From the NCBI GenBank assembly GCA_017853275.1, contig JAFMJV010000024.1:1-34478 (forward strand): 34,478 nucleotides of DNA. Reading direction: 5' to 3'. How positions within the stretch are numbered: the stretch's first letter is position 1; every line of letters begins with the position of its first letter. A model generated the notes under the pieces. The model was not told the origin of the DNA. It ran no database searches and worked only from the letters and a program-made list of their open reading frames with translations. Below, piece by piece: positions 7,755-15,619 of the stretch. A program made the position numbers and the translations under genes. The DNA is from Chloroflexota bacterium (GTDB lineage: Bacteria; Chloroflexota; Limnocylindria; Limnocylindrales; CSP1-4).

Positions 7755-8396
7755 ATGACCCGTCAAGCCACTCCCCCCACACCCTCCGCCCTCCCGACCT
7801 TCGGGCCGATGCCGATCCGGCGCGGCCGTCCGCGGAGCGATGCCGCACACCAGGCGATCCTCGATGCCGCCCGCGAGCTGCTCATCGAGGTCGGCTTCAC
7901 GCGCCTGAAGCTGGAGCACGTCGCCGCGCGGGCGGGGGTGGGGAAGGCGACGATCTACCGGCGCTGGCCGTCCAAGGAATCGCTCGCGCTCGACCTGCTC
8001 CTGGAGCTCACCTCGCCCTACATCGCGATCCCGGACCTGGGCAGCACGCGGGACGAGCTGGAGACGCTCGTCGGCTCGATCATCCGCGCCCTCACGATGA
8101 CCCCGCTCGGTCCGGTCATGCGGGCGCTCCTCTCGCAGTTCGCGGGGAACCCGGCGATCGGCGACCCCTTCCGCGCCACGGTCGTCCGCGCGCGGCGCGA
8201 GGAGGTCGCGCGGGTGATGGCCCGCGGGGTCGCGCGCGGCGACCTGCGCCCGGACGCGGACGTGGAGATCGCGACGGAGCTCCTCGTGGGGCCGATCTAC
8301 TTCCGCCTGATGTTCGGAGGCGATCTCTCGCCGCGCCTCGGACCCCAGCTCGTGGAGACCCTGCTCGCCGGCTACGCGGTCGCGGTCGAGCGCTGA
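7755..8396 (+). CDS. TetR/AcrR family transcriptional regulator
   Basis: Protein of 213 residues. A disordered Pro-rich start (1-22) is followed by the TetR helix-turn-helix domain at about 27-75: AILDAARELLIEVGFTRLKLEHVAARAGVGKATIYRRWPSKESL, split here as the family's helix 1 and recognition helix GVGKATIYRRW. The C-terminal ligand-binding and dimerisation half (80-213) is of the type that often ends GPIYFRLMFGGD. The ATG at 7755 is preferred over an upstream TTG at 7713 because the latter overlaps the -35 box and operator. The operator-like palindrome suggests autorepression. The target beyond itself is not evident; the divergent PAC2 gene is the nearest candidate. The inducer is unknown. 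Confidence 0.88.
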   Translation: MTRQATPPTPSALPTFGPMPIRRGRPRSDAAHQAILDAARELLIEVGFTRLKLEHVAARAGVGKATIYRRWPSKESLALDLLLELTSPYIAIPDLGSTRDELETLVGSIIRALTMTPLGPVMRALLSQFAGNPAIGDPFRATVVRARREEVARVMARGVARGDLRPDADVEIATELLVGPIYFRLMFGGDLSPRLGPQLVETLLAGYAVAVER

Positions 8397-8423
8397 CCGC
8401 CGCAGGCCGCGCGCGAGTCCCGG

Positions 8424-9320
8424 TCAGGCCCGCCCGGCCCGCCTGGCTGCCCGTTCGGCGGCGCCGGACCATCCGGCATCGATCGGCGTTCCCGGGGTAT
8501 CCAGGTCGAGGATGACCGGCGCGTGGTCGGACGGGGTCGGCGGACCCTTCCGTGCGGTCCGGTCGATCTCCGCCCAGACGAGCCGCTCCATCACGGGCGC
8601 GCTCGCGTAGAGGAGGTCGATCCGCAGCCCCATGTTCCGCGGGAAGGCGCCGGCGCGATAGTCCCACCACGAGTAGCGGCCGGGCTCCGGGTTGCGCCGG
8701 CGGTATGCGTCGGCGAGGCCCCAGGCGCGGATCCGGGCCAGCGCATCCCGCTCGGCAGCGGTGACGTGGGTGCTCCCCTCCATCGCCGCCGGATCCCAGA
8801 CATCCTCGTCCGCCGGAGCGACGTTCCAGTCACCGCCCAGGACGAGCGGCTCCGCCGGCGAGCACCGTTCGGCGAGCCAGCGCTCGAGGCGCGCGAGCCA
8901 GCGCAGCTTGCCCTCGTAGAACTCGGTCCCCACGACCCGCCCGTTCGGGATGTAGAGGCTGGCCACGCGGACGCCCCCACAGGTCGCCGCGACCATCCGC
9001 GCCTCGCGGCCCGGGTCGAAGCCTTCGTCCGCATCCCCGCCGCTCGCCCCGGCACGGGTGTCCCGGACCGGCCCGTCCCCGAAGTTCGTGACCGGGTCGG
9101 CGATCCCGACCCGGCTGGCGATCGCGACACCGTTCCAGCGGCCCTCGCCGTGGTGGAGGAGCGTGTACCCGCGTGACGCGAAGGGCTCGTCCGGGAGATC
9201 CGCGTCCGCGAGCTTCGTCTCCTGGAGGAGGAGGACGTCCGGCTGGACGCGATCGAGCCAGATCGCGACCGCTTCCGCGCGAGCCTTCAGGGAGTTGACG
9301 TTCCAGGTGGCGATCCGCAT
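8424..9320 (-). CDS. xthA: Exodeoxyribonuclease III
   Basis: Protein of 298 residues of the exonuclease III/AP-endonuclease family, which cuts DNA at abasic sites and degrades 3' ends in base excision repair. Family motifs are complete: MRIATWNVNSLKAR with N7, LLLQETKLAD with E34, the GGDWNVAP segment, the RIDLLYAS segment and the terminal SDHAPV with D265 and H266. The size is slightly above the usual 255-270 because of an insertion around residues 85-100 and a basic tail. The ATG follows a TACCCT box by six bases, so the gene appears to have its own leaderless promoter although NrdJ lies upstream on the same strand. It converges with the TetR gene (27 bp between stops). Confidence 0.93.
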   Translation of the reverse strand: MRIATWNVNSLKARAEAVAIWLDRVQPDVLLLQETKLADADLPDEPFASRGYTLLHHGEGRWNGVAIASRVGIADPVTNFGDGPVRDTRAGASGGDADEGFDPGREARMVAATCGGVRVASLYIPNGRVVGTEFYEGKLRWLARLERWLAERCSPAEPLVLGGDWNVAPADEDVWDPAAMEGSTHVTAAERDALARIRAWGLADAYRRRNPEPGRYSWWDYRAGAFPRNMGLRIDLLYASAPVMERLVWAEIDRTARKGPPTPSDHAPVILDLDTPGTPIDAGWSGAAERAARRAGRA

Positions 9321-9326
9321 GCACGG

Positions 9327-9332
9327 AGGGTA
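9327..9332 (-). promoter_or_regulatory. Leaderless -10 element, xthA
   Basis: TACCCT on the minus strand ending six bases before the ATG at 9320, just after the NrdJ terminator hairpin. Confidence 0.6.
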
Positions 9333-9354
9333 GCGCGCCGCGGCCGGGAGATGA

Positions 9355-9384
9355 GCAGCGGCCCCGCCGAAGCGGGGCCGCTGC
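9355..9384 (-). terminator. UUCG-loop terminator after nrdJ
   Basis: Perfect 13-bp GC-rich stem; read on the minus strand the loop is TTCG closed by a C-G pair, the very stable UUCG tetraloop. It begins 38 bases past the NrdJ stop. The tail is only mildly T-rich (TCATCT), as in many high-GC genomes. Confidence 0.75.
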
Positions 9385-9422
9385 CGATGGCTCGCGTGGT
9401 GGGCGCCCTGCGCCCGTGGGGA

Positions 9423-12377
9423 TCAGGAGCAGCCGGAGGTCGCTCCGCAGTTCAGGCACTTGTAGCAGCTGCCGTTGCGGACCATGATGCTGCCGCACTC
9501 GGAGCAGCTCGGCGAGTCCGAGCTGACGCTGAAGGCGACCTTCGTGTTCACGCCGAGCGAGGCAAGGACGGCGGTCGCGCTGCCGTGACCGTTCCCGTTG
9601 CCGTTCCCGTTGGCGCTCTCCACGACCGGGAGGGCGACCCGCTCGATGACGGGTGCCGCCACCACCGCGGTGGCCGTGGCTCCGGAGGCCTCCGGAGCAG
9701 CCGGCTCCGGAGCGCTCTCCGCGGCGGGGGTCGCAGCCGGCTCCGCGCCGGTGGCACCGACGATGCCGAGGGCATCGCGGTCATCCCGCGGCAGGAAGCG
9801 CGACCCCATCCAGCGGAAGACGTAGTCCACGATCGACTTCGCGATCGGGATCTCCGCGTTCCCCGTGAAGCCCGAGGGCTCGAAGCGCACGTGGGCGAAC
9901 TTGTTCACGAGGTCCCGGAGCGGGACGCCGTACTGAAGGGCGAGGGAGGTCATCGTGGCCAGCGTGTCCATCAGGCCGCTGATCGTGGAGCCTTCCTTGG
10001 CCATCTTGAGGAAGATCTCGCCGGGCTGCCCATCCGGGTAGAGCCCGACCGTGATGTACCCCTCGTGGCCCGCGACCTGGAACTTGTGGGTGACGGCACG
10101 CCGCTCGTCCGGGAGGCGCCGGCGGTAGGGCCGGGGCTCCGCGGCGGGGGCCACCGGGGCCTCCGCAGCGTCCGCGTCCTTCTTCTTGCCGGTCATCAGC
10201 GGCTGGGAGCGCTTGGAGTTGTCGCGATAGATCGCGATCGCCTTGAGCCCCAGCTTCCAGCCCTGGAGGTAGACGTCCGCGATCTCGTCCGCGGTGGCCG
10301 CCTCCGGCATGTTCACCGTCTTGCTGATCGCGCCCGAGAGGAAGGGCTGGGTGGCGGCCATCATCCGGATGTGGCCCATGTAGTGGATGGAGCGCTCGCC
10401 GTTCACCGGCTTGAAGGCGCAGTCGAAGACGGAGAGGTGCTCGGGCCGGAGGCCGGGCGCGCCCTCGATCGTCTCCCGCTCGTCGATGTAGCGGATGATC
10501 TCCTCGACCTGCTCGGCGCTGTAGCCGAGCCGGCGGAGGGCGACGGGGACGGTCTGGTTGACGATCTTCAGGAAGCCTTCGCCGACCAGCTTCTTGTACT
10601 TGATGAGCGCGATGTCCGGCTCGATCCCGGTCGTGTCGCAGTCCATCATGAACGCGATCGTCCCGGTGGGGGCGAGGACGCTCACCTGGCTGTTCCGGTA
10701 GCCGTTCTCCTTGCCGAGGGCGAGCGCCTCGTCCCAGGTGGTCCGCGCGGCGGCGGCGAGGCCGCGCGGGGCGACATCGGCCGGGATCTCGTGGGCGGCG
10801 TCCCGGTGCTTCCGGATCACCCGCAGGAAGGACTGCTCGTTGTGGGCGTAGTCGCTGAACGGGCCACCGTGGTCACGGGCGATGACCGCCGACTGGCGGT
10901 ACGCCTCACCCGTCATCACCGCGGTGATCGCCGCCGCGTAGGCACGACCCTCGTCCGAGTCGTACGCGACGCCATGGCGCATGAGGAGCGCGCCGAGGTT
11001 CGCATAGCCGATCCCGAGCGGGCGGAAGCGGTGTGAGTTCTCCTCGATCTGCGGCGTGGGATAGCTCGCGTTGTCGACGAGGATCTCCTGCGCGGTGATC
11101 GTCACGCGGACCGCGAAGCGGAAGGCGTCCATGTCGAACTCGCCGTCCTCGCCGATGAAGCGCATCAGGTTGAGGCTGGCCAGGTTGCACGCCGTGTCGT
11201 TGAGGAACATGTACTCGGAGCACGGGTTCGACGCGAAGATCCGGTCCGTCTTGGCGCAGGTGTGCCAGTCGTTGATCGTCGTGTCGTACTGGATCCCGGG
11301 GTCGCCGCAGAGCCAGGCCGCCTCCGACATCCGCTGGAGGATCTGGCGCGCCGGCATCGTCGCATTGACCTCGCCGGAGGTCACCTCGCGGGTGCTCCAC
11401 GGCGCATCCGCCTCGACGGCACGCATGAAGTCGTCCGTGACGCGCACGCTGTGGTTCGCGTTCTGGAAGAAGACCGACCCGTAGGCCTCACCCGTGAACG
11501 AGCCGTCGTAGCCCGCCTCGATGAGCGCCCAGGCCTTCTTCTCCTCGTTCATCTTGGAGTCGATGAAGTCGAGGACGTCCGGATGGTCCACGTCCAGGAT
11601 GACCATCTTGGCGGCGCGCCGGGTCTTGCCGCCGGACTTCACCACGCCCGCGAAGGCGTCGAAGCCCTTCATGAAGGAGACCGGTCCGCTCGCGATCCCG
11701 CCACCGGACATCTTCTCGCGGGAGCCGCGGATGGGCGACAGGTTGACGCCCGCGCCGGACCCGTACTTGAAGAGCATCGCCTCGGTCTTGGCGAGGTCCA
11801 TGATGCTGGACATCGAGTCGCGGACGGAGTTGATGAAGCAGGCCGAGCACTGCGGCCGCTCCTCCACGCCGACGTTGAACCAGACCGGGCTGTTGAAGGC
11901 CATCTTCTGGTGGAGGAGGAGGTAGGTGAGCTCCGCCCGGAAGGCCTGGAGGTCCGCGTCCGTGGCGAAGTAGCGCTGCGTGTGCGCCCAGCCGGCGATC
12001 GTGTTCACGACCCGGTCGATCAGCTGGCGGACGCTCCGCTCGCGCTGCGCGGTCCCGATATGGCCGCGGAAGTACTTGCTGACCACGACGTTCGTGGCGA
12101 GCTGGCTCCACGCGGCGGGGACCTCGATGTCCTTCTGCTCGAAGACCGTCTTCCCGGACTCGTTGGAGATGTTCGCCGTGCGCAGCTCCCAGGCGACCTC
12201 GTCGTAGGGATGGACGCCGGGGGTGGTCCAGCGGCGCTCGAAGGTGATCCCGCGCACGCCCTTCCCCGTGAAGCGGTGCTCCGCATCCACGACCGGCTTC
12301 TGCAGCCCTGTCGCGCGCTTCGCCGCGCTGTCCGTCCGCCGTGGCGCGCTCCGGCGCGCCGTCGTCGCCTGGGTCAT
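9423..12377 (-). CDS. nrdJ: Adenosylcobalamin-dependent ribonucleotide reductase (class II)
   Basis: Protein of 984 residues that reduces ribonucleotides to deoxyribonucleotides with a cobalamin-generated thiyl radical, oxygen-independent and cytosolic. Visible: FNSPVWFNVG, the redox cysteine C177 of PQCSACF, the radical-site motif SNPCSE with N384, C386 and E388, the partner redox cysteine C397 in DTACNLAS, and SVLAPTGTIAFMMDCDTTGIEPD. After about residue 760 come a TSCPD domain (GYITVGLYPDGQPGEIFLKM) and an Ala/Pro/Glu-rich linker. The C-terminal 27 residues form a zinc ribbon with two CxxC pairs and a final GCS, typical of long NrdJ proteins and probably involved in re-reduction of the active site. 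The ATG has GGGAGGG eight bases upstream. The 317-bp upstream region carries two NrdR-box-like sites. No nrdR or B12-synthesis gene is in the window. Confidence 0.97.
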   Translation of the reverse strand: MTQATTARRSAPRRTDSAAKRATGLQKPVVDAEHRFTGKGVRGITFERRWTTPGVHPYDEVAWELRTANISNESGKTVFEQKDIEVPAAWSQLATNVVVSKYFRGHIGTAQRERSVRQLIDRVVNTIAGWAHTQRYFATDADLQAFRAELTYLLLHQKMAFNSPVWFNVGVEERPQCSACFINSVRDSMSSIMDLAKTEAMLFKYGSGAGVNLSPIRGSREKMSGGGIASGPVSFMKGFDAFAGVVKSGGKTRRAAKMVILDVDHPDVLDFIDSKMNEEKKAWALIEAGYDGSFTGEAYGSVFFQNANHSVRVTDDFMRAVEADAPWSTREVTSGEVNATMPARQILQRMSEAAWLCGDPGIQYDTTINDWHTCAKTDRIFASNPCSEYMFLNDTACNLASLNLMRFIGEDGEFDMDAFRFAVRVTITAQEILVDNASYPTPQIEENSHRFRPLGIGYANLGALLMRHGVAYDSDEGRAYAAAITAVMTGEAYRQSAVIARDHGGPFSDYAHNEQSFLRVIRKHRDAAHEIPADVAPRGLAAAARTTWDEALALGKENGYRNSQVSVLAPTGTIAFMMDCDTTGIEPDIALIKYKKLVGEGFLKIVNQTVPVALRRLGYSAEQVEEIIRYIDERETIEGAPGLRPEHLSVFDCAFKPVNGERSIHYMGHIRMMAATQPFLSGAISKTVNMPEAATADEIADVYLQGWKLGLKAIAIYRDNSKRSQPLMTGKKKDADAAEAPVAPAAEPRPYRRRLPDERRAVTHKFQVAGHEGYITVGLYPDGQPGEIFLKMAKEGSTISGLMDTLATMTSLALQYGVPLRDLVNKFAHVRFEPSGFTGNAEIPIAKSIVDYVFRWMGSRFLPRDDRDALGIVGATGAEPAATPAAESAPEPAAPEASGATATAVVAAPVIERVALPVVESANGNGNGNGHGSATAVLASLGVNTKVAFSVSSDSPSCSECGSIMVRNGSCYKCLNCGATSGCS

Positions 12378-12487
12378 CCGTCGATCCCTCCCGATCGTGG
12401 CGGTGGTCCCCGCCGTTCTGTTCGTCGCCCTCTGCAGCCGCCTCCCGGGCCGGGGGGGCAGGGCGCTATCTGTCGTTCTCCGGGACG

Positions 12488-12519
12488 AGCATGGTCGCGC
12501 TTCGGAGCCGGGTTGTCAA
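12488..12519 (-). promoter_or_regulatory. Candidate nrdJ promoter
   Basis: On the minus strand a consensus TTGACA (12514-12519) is followed 18 to 20 bases later by ACCATG or CATGCT (12488-12495) as a weak -10. The leader would be about 105 bases. It is the only consensus -35 in this intergenic region. Confidence 0.45.
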
Positions 12520-12527
12520 GGCCTCCG

Positions 12528-12576
12528 CCACAAGATATGGGGCCCTCCCTTGGGGGTACACCACCAGATGTTGGGG
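12528..12576 (-). promoter_or_regulatory. Pair of NrdR-box-like sites upstream of nrdJ
   Basis: Two related 16-bp sites (12528-12543 and 12561-12576, cores CCATATCTTG and CAACATCTGG on the minus strand) lie 33 bp apart centre to centre, about three helical turns, directly upstream of the -35 box. They match 8 and 7 of 10 core positions of the NrdR consensus CwAtATaTwG from memory. NrdR is the ATP/dATP-sensing repressor of ribonucleotide reductase genes. The rest of 12378-12694 shows no gene and no B12 riboswitch box. Confidence 0.6.
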
Positions 12577-12672
12577 TCGGGGGGCATCGGGGGCGGACGG
12601 CGGGGGATGGAGCGTGGACGAGCTGGGGATGGTCCGTGGGCAGCCGGGACCGGGGTCGCGGGGGGATCGGCG

Positions 12673-12691
12673 CGCCCGGCTCGGCCGGGCG
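12673..12691 (-). terminator. Candidate terminator after ccsB
   Basis: Eight-bp perfect GC stem with a three-base loop starting three bases past the CcsB stop. There is no T tract, so it may only be a 3' stabilising hairpin. Confidence 0.4.
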
Positions 12692-12694
12692 GGA

Positions 12695-13579
12695 TCAGAG
12701 GCCGCTGTAGCTGTGGAGGCCGCTGAAGAAGAGGTTCCCGAAGTAGGTGAAGAGGACGGCGCCGAAGCCGATGACGAGGATGAGCGCGCTCGGGCGGCCC
12801 GCCCAGCCGCGCTGGTTCCGCGCGTGGAGGTAGACGGCGTAGATGAGCCAGGTGACGAGCGCGGAGGTCTCCTTGGGATCCCAGCCCCAGTAGCGTCCCC
12901 ACGCGATCGAGGCCCACCAGCTGCCGAGGATGATCATCGTCGCGAAGACCGGGAACCCGATGACGACCGCGCGCCACGCGGCCTCGTCCAGGACGCGGTG
13001 GGAGGGGAGCCACGAGAAGCGGTCCTCGGGGCCCTGGATGAGGTAGCCCACGGCAGCCCCGAAGCTCGTCGCGAAGATCCCGTACGCGATCATCGCCATC
13101 GCCACGTGGATCGTGAGGAGCGGGGCGTTGTCCAGGGCCGGGACGAGCGGTCCGATCGTGGCCGGCAGCGTCGCAGCGTAGCCCACGAGGAAGAGGGCGA
13201 CCCCGAGCGGCAGGAAGGCGATCGGGTCGATCGGGTAGCGCCGGCGGAGGAAGAGCCAGCCCGCCACGATCCCGAACGCGAAGGCGACGGAGAACTCGTA
13301 CATGTTCCCCCACGGGCCGCGTCCGACGAGGACGCCGCGCGCGACGAGGCCGGCCCCGAGGGTGATCGCCGCGACCCACGTGAAGGCGTGCGCGATCGCC
13401 CACGCGGTCCGTCCGGGTGCAGCCGAAGGGGCCGTCACGGCCGGCCCGGCTGCGCTCACGAGGACGGCGGGGCGCTCCAGGGCGAGGAGGGTCGTGCGGG
13501 CGACGGCGAGGAGGAACGCGACCGCGAGGGCGATCGCGCCGATCGTCGTGAGGTAGAGGGAGAGCGGACCGAGGCCCAT
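12695..13579 (-). CDS. ccsB: Cytochrome c biogenesis protein CcsB (CcsA/ResC type)
   Basis: Integral membrane protein of 294 residues with about eight membrane segments. It carries the haem-handling tryptophan-rich motif IAWGRYWGWDPKETSALVTW at about 225-245, the GPWGNMYEF segment near residue 95, and the conserved histidines in the LLTIHVAMAM segment and the C-terminal GLHSYSGL. In system II cytochrome c maturation this protein moves haem across the membrane together with a ResB/Ccs1 partner, which is not in this window. The ATG at 13579 starts just before the first membrane helix; the longer open frame upstream overlaps the neighbouring gene and is Arg/Pro-rich. No clear Shine-Dalgarno is visible; it lies 16 bp after the stop of the zinc-ribbon gene and is probably translated from that message. 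Confidence 0.9.
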   Translation of the reverse strand: MGLGPLSLYLTTIGAIALAVAFLLAVARTTLLALERPAVLVSAAGPAVTAPSAAPGRTAWAIAHAFTWVAAITLGAGLVARGVLVGRGPWGNMYEFSVAFAFGIVAGWLFLRRRYPIDPIAFLPLGVALFLVGYAATLPATIGPLVPALDNAPLLTIHVAMAMIAYGIFATSFGAAVGYLIQGPEDRFSWLPSHRVLDEAAWRAVVIGFPVFATMIILGSWWASIAWGRYWGWDPKETSALVTWLIYAVYLHARNQRGWAGRPSALILVIGFGAVLFTYFGNLFFSGLHSYSGL

Positions 13580-13595
13580 CCGGCGCGGCGGGCGG

Positions 13596-14072
13596 TCAGG
13601 CGGCCGCGGCGCCCCCGGCGGGGGGCTTCCCGGTCCGGCGGATGACCGCCGGGGTCCGTGCGGCACCGAGGATGAAGCGCGTCCCACAGGCCGTGCAGGT
13701 CTGGATCGACGCCTCGCGCACCGTGCCATCCACGGGGCAGCGGATGAGGAGCGTCGTGCCGTCCTCGGCCGAGGTGATCCGGTCCTGGGGGTAGACGAGG
13801 CCCGTCCGCGGGTCGTAGGGGACGTTCGCGGGGAAGAGCGGCCGGCCGTCCGCGTCCAGCGGGGCGGGCTGCGGCTCCGGGAGCGCGACGCGCACCTTGC
13901 CGGATCGCCGCTTGAAGCGCTCCCAGCCCCACAGGAGGAAGACGAGCGAGAGGAGCGGGCCGGTCACCCCGATCACGAGGAAGAGCGGCAGCATCGCGAT
14001 CAGCTGGTTCCAGTCGGGGACGACGATCGTCGTCAGCCAGTCAAGGAAGGCGGTCCACGGATCGGGGCTCAC
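13596..14072 (-). CDS. Membrane-anchored zinc-ribbon protein, ccsB partner
   Basis: Protein of 158 residues with an N-terminal membrane helix (about 22-50, QLIAMLPLFLVIGVTGPLLSL), a basic stop-transfer segment (WERFKRRSGKVRV), and a C-terminal domain with a single zinc-ribbon-like set, CPVDG then CTACGTRF at about 111-134. The start is GTG at 14072, seven bases after a TATCAT box. I do not recognise a named family. Its position directly upstream of CcsB, in one unit, suggests a role in cytochrome c maturation or respiratory chain assembly (inference). The four ligands would be one CxxxG-type cysteine and a CxxC pair; only three cysteines are visible, so zinc binding is not certain. Confidence 0.65.
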   Translation of the reverse strand: MSPDPWTAFLDWLTTIVVPDWNQLIAMLPLFLVIGVTGPLLSLVFLLWGWERFKRRSGKVRVALPEPQPAPLDADGRPLFPANVPYDPRTGLVYPQDRITSAEDGTTLLIRCPVDGTVREASIQTCTACGTRFILGAARTPAVIRRTGKPPAGGAAAA

Positions 14073-14079
14073 GGCCCGG

Positions 14080-14085
14080 ATGATA
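14080..14085 (-). promoter_or_regulatory. Leaderless -10 element, zinc-ribbon/ccsB unit
   Basis: TATCAT on the minus strand ending seven bases before the GTG at 14072. Confidence 0.6.
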
Positions 14086-14111
14086 GCGGACCGGCCGTGG
14101 TCCGCGGGCGG

Positions 14112-14759
14112 TCAGGCGCCCGGGTGGCCGCGCCGCGGGTTGCCGCGCTTCCGGGTGGCACCCCGTCCGGGCGTCCAGGGACGGCGGGACGCCTCCCCAT
14201 CCCCCGCATCCGGCGGCGTGCCCGTGCGCGGCGCCGGGGGCCGGCCGGCACCGAACCCGGAGAGTCGGACGGACGCCGGGGGAGCGCCTGCCGGGGCGGT
14301 CGCAGGACCGAGCGCGGCGGGTCCGCCGGAGGCCCGCGCCCGCTGCAGCTCGTCCAGGAACCAGTCGAGCCGCCGGACGATCGCATGCTCCCGCCGCGCC
14401 TTGTCCGAAAGCGCCCGGTCATCCGTCACGAGGAGCGTCCGGATCCGGTCGCCGTAGGGGCGCCCCTCGAGCCGCCGGAGGAGGCTCGTGTCCGCGTCGA
14501 TCGCGCCGGAGTGGACCGCTGCGATCCCGGTGACGACCGCCCGGTTCTTCATCTCCCCCGGGTCGGGGTGGCCGTCCAGGACGAGGACGATCTGGGCGCC
14601 CGGCGGCCGCCACGTCCGGAGGAGGGGGATGAGCCAGCGGATCCCCGCCTCGTCCGGGACCCCGCGGGCACGGTGGAGGAGGTTGTTCCCGTCCACGAGG
14701 ACGAGGTCGACATCCGCGGGGAGCGGGGGAGGGGCGACCGGCCGGCGGTGCCCGCTCAT
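14112..14759 (-). CDS. NYN/PIN-like domain endoribonuclease candidate
   Basis: Protein of 215 residues. Residues 16-140 form a NYN (YacP-like PIN-fold) domain: DLVLVDGNNLLHRA with D23, VLVLDGHPDPGE, an acidic SGAIDADTSLLRRLEG segment and LLVTDDRALSDKARR, placing the expected acidic metal ligands. Such domains cleave RNA. The remaining 70 residues are a Pro/Ala/Gly-rich tail ending in a strongly basic stretch (RGATRKRGNPRRGHPG), suited to binding nucleic acid. The ATG at 14759 is chosen because the region upstream belongs to the divergent HAD gene. The upstream sequence has a G-run but no leaderless -10 box at the usual distance. RNA substrate unknown. Confidence 0.72.
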   Translation of the reverse strand: MSGHRRPVAPPPLPADVDLVLVDGNNLLHRARGVPDEAGIRWLIPLLRTWRPPGAQIVLVLDGHPDPGEMKNRAVVTGIAAVHSGAIDADTSLLRRLEGRPYGDRIRTLLVTDDRALSDKARREHAIVRRLDWFLDELQRARASGGPAALGPATAPAGAPPASVRLSGFGAGRPPAPRTGTPPDAGDGEASRRPWTPGRGATRKRGNPRRGHPGA

Positions 14760-14791
14760 CGGGCATCCCCCGTGGACCGGACCGGCGCGGG

Positions 14792-14797
14792 TACCAT
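14792..14797 (+). promoter_or_regulatory. Leaderless -10 element, HAD gene
   Basis: TACCAT ending six bases before the ATG at 14804; no ribosome-binding site between. Confidence 0.6.
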
Positions 14798-14803
14798 CCT
14801 CGG

Positions 14804-15607
14804 ATGCTCCTTCTCGTCGACCTCGATGGCGTCGTCTACCGCGGCCCGGAGCCCGTCCCGGGCGTCGCGGAGCTCCTCTCCCGGCGCGTGGCGGCGGGCG
14901 ACCGGGTGATCTACTGCACGAACAACTCTCGCTGGCATCGCTCGCAGTATCGCGCCCGGCTCGCCGAGATGGGTGCGCCGGTCGCGGAGGGAGGCGTCGT
15001 GAGCGCGGCGCGGGCGACCGCGCTCGCCCTCGCCGAGCGCGCACCGCGACGCACGATGGTCCTCGGAGGGCCCGGGCTCGCCCGCGAGCTCCGCGATGTC
15101 GGGCTGCGCGTCGTCCCGCCCACCCCCCGCGGCGTGGCGGCGGCCCCGGATGCGCTCGTCGTCGGCGTCGATTTCTCGCTCAGCTACCGGCGGCTCTCCA
15201 GCGCCGTCATGGTCGCGCGCGGCGGCGCGCTCTTCGTGGCCACGAACCGCGACCGGGTCTTCCCGCTCCCGGACGGCCTCCACGCAGGGGCGGGATCGAT
15301 CGTGGAGGCGGTCGCCTACGCCTCCGCGCGGGAGCCCGACCTCACGATCGGCAAGCCCGAGCCGGGCCTCTTCCTCGAGGCGGCGGCGAGCGTCGGGGTG
15401 GATCCCGCCTCCGCGGTCGTGATCGGCGATTCGCTCCACACCGACCTCGTGGCCGCGCGCACGATCGGGGCCCGTGCCGTCCTCATGCTCACCGGGGTGA
15501 CGACGCGGGCGACGGTCGATGCCCTGCCGCCCGCGGAGCGCCCGCCGTACGTGGCGGCGGATGCCGGCGAGCTCGCCGCGATCCTCGACCGGCTCGCCGC
15601 CGGCTGA
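14804..15607 (+). CDS. HAD-IIA family phosphatase (NagD-like)
   Basis: Protein of 267 residues of the HAD superfamily subfamily IIA. Motif I is LLVDLDGVVYRG (D6 nucleophile, D8 general acid), motif II YCTNNS (T39-N40), motif III lysine K184 in TIGKPEPGLF, and motif IV VIGDSLHTDL (D209 and D214). A C2-type cap lies between motifs II and III. Relatives dephosphorylate nucleotides, phosphoglycolate, 4-nitrophenyl phosphate or sugar phosphates in the cytosol; substrate is set by the cap and cannot be read here. It has its own leaderless-type promoter, is divergent from the NYN gene and convergent with adenosine deaminase (12 bp between stops). Confidence 0.88.
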   Translation: MLLLVDLDGVVYRGPEPVPGVAELLSRRVAAGDRVIYCTNNSRWHRSQYRARLAEMGAPVAEGGVVSAARATALALAERAPRRTMVLGGPGLARELRDVGLRVVPPTPRGVAAAPDALVVGVDFSLSYRRLSSAVMVARGGALFVATNRDRVFPLPDGLHAGAGSIVEAVAYASAREPDLTIGKPEPGLFLEAAASVGVDPASAVVIGDSLHTDLVAARTIGARAVLMLTGVTTRATVDALPPAERPPYVAADAGELAAILDRLAAG

Positions 15608-15619
15608 GACCGTCCGGGG

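Noticed and set aside
12378..12694. Cobalamin riboswitch before nrdJ
   Set aside because: No GCCACTG-type B12 box in the leader; two NrdR-box-like sites explain the region better.
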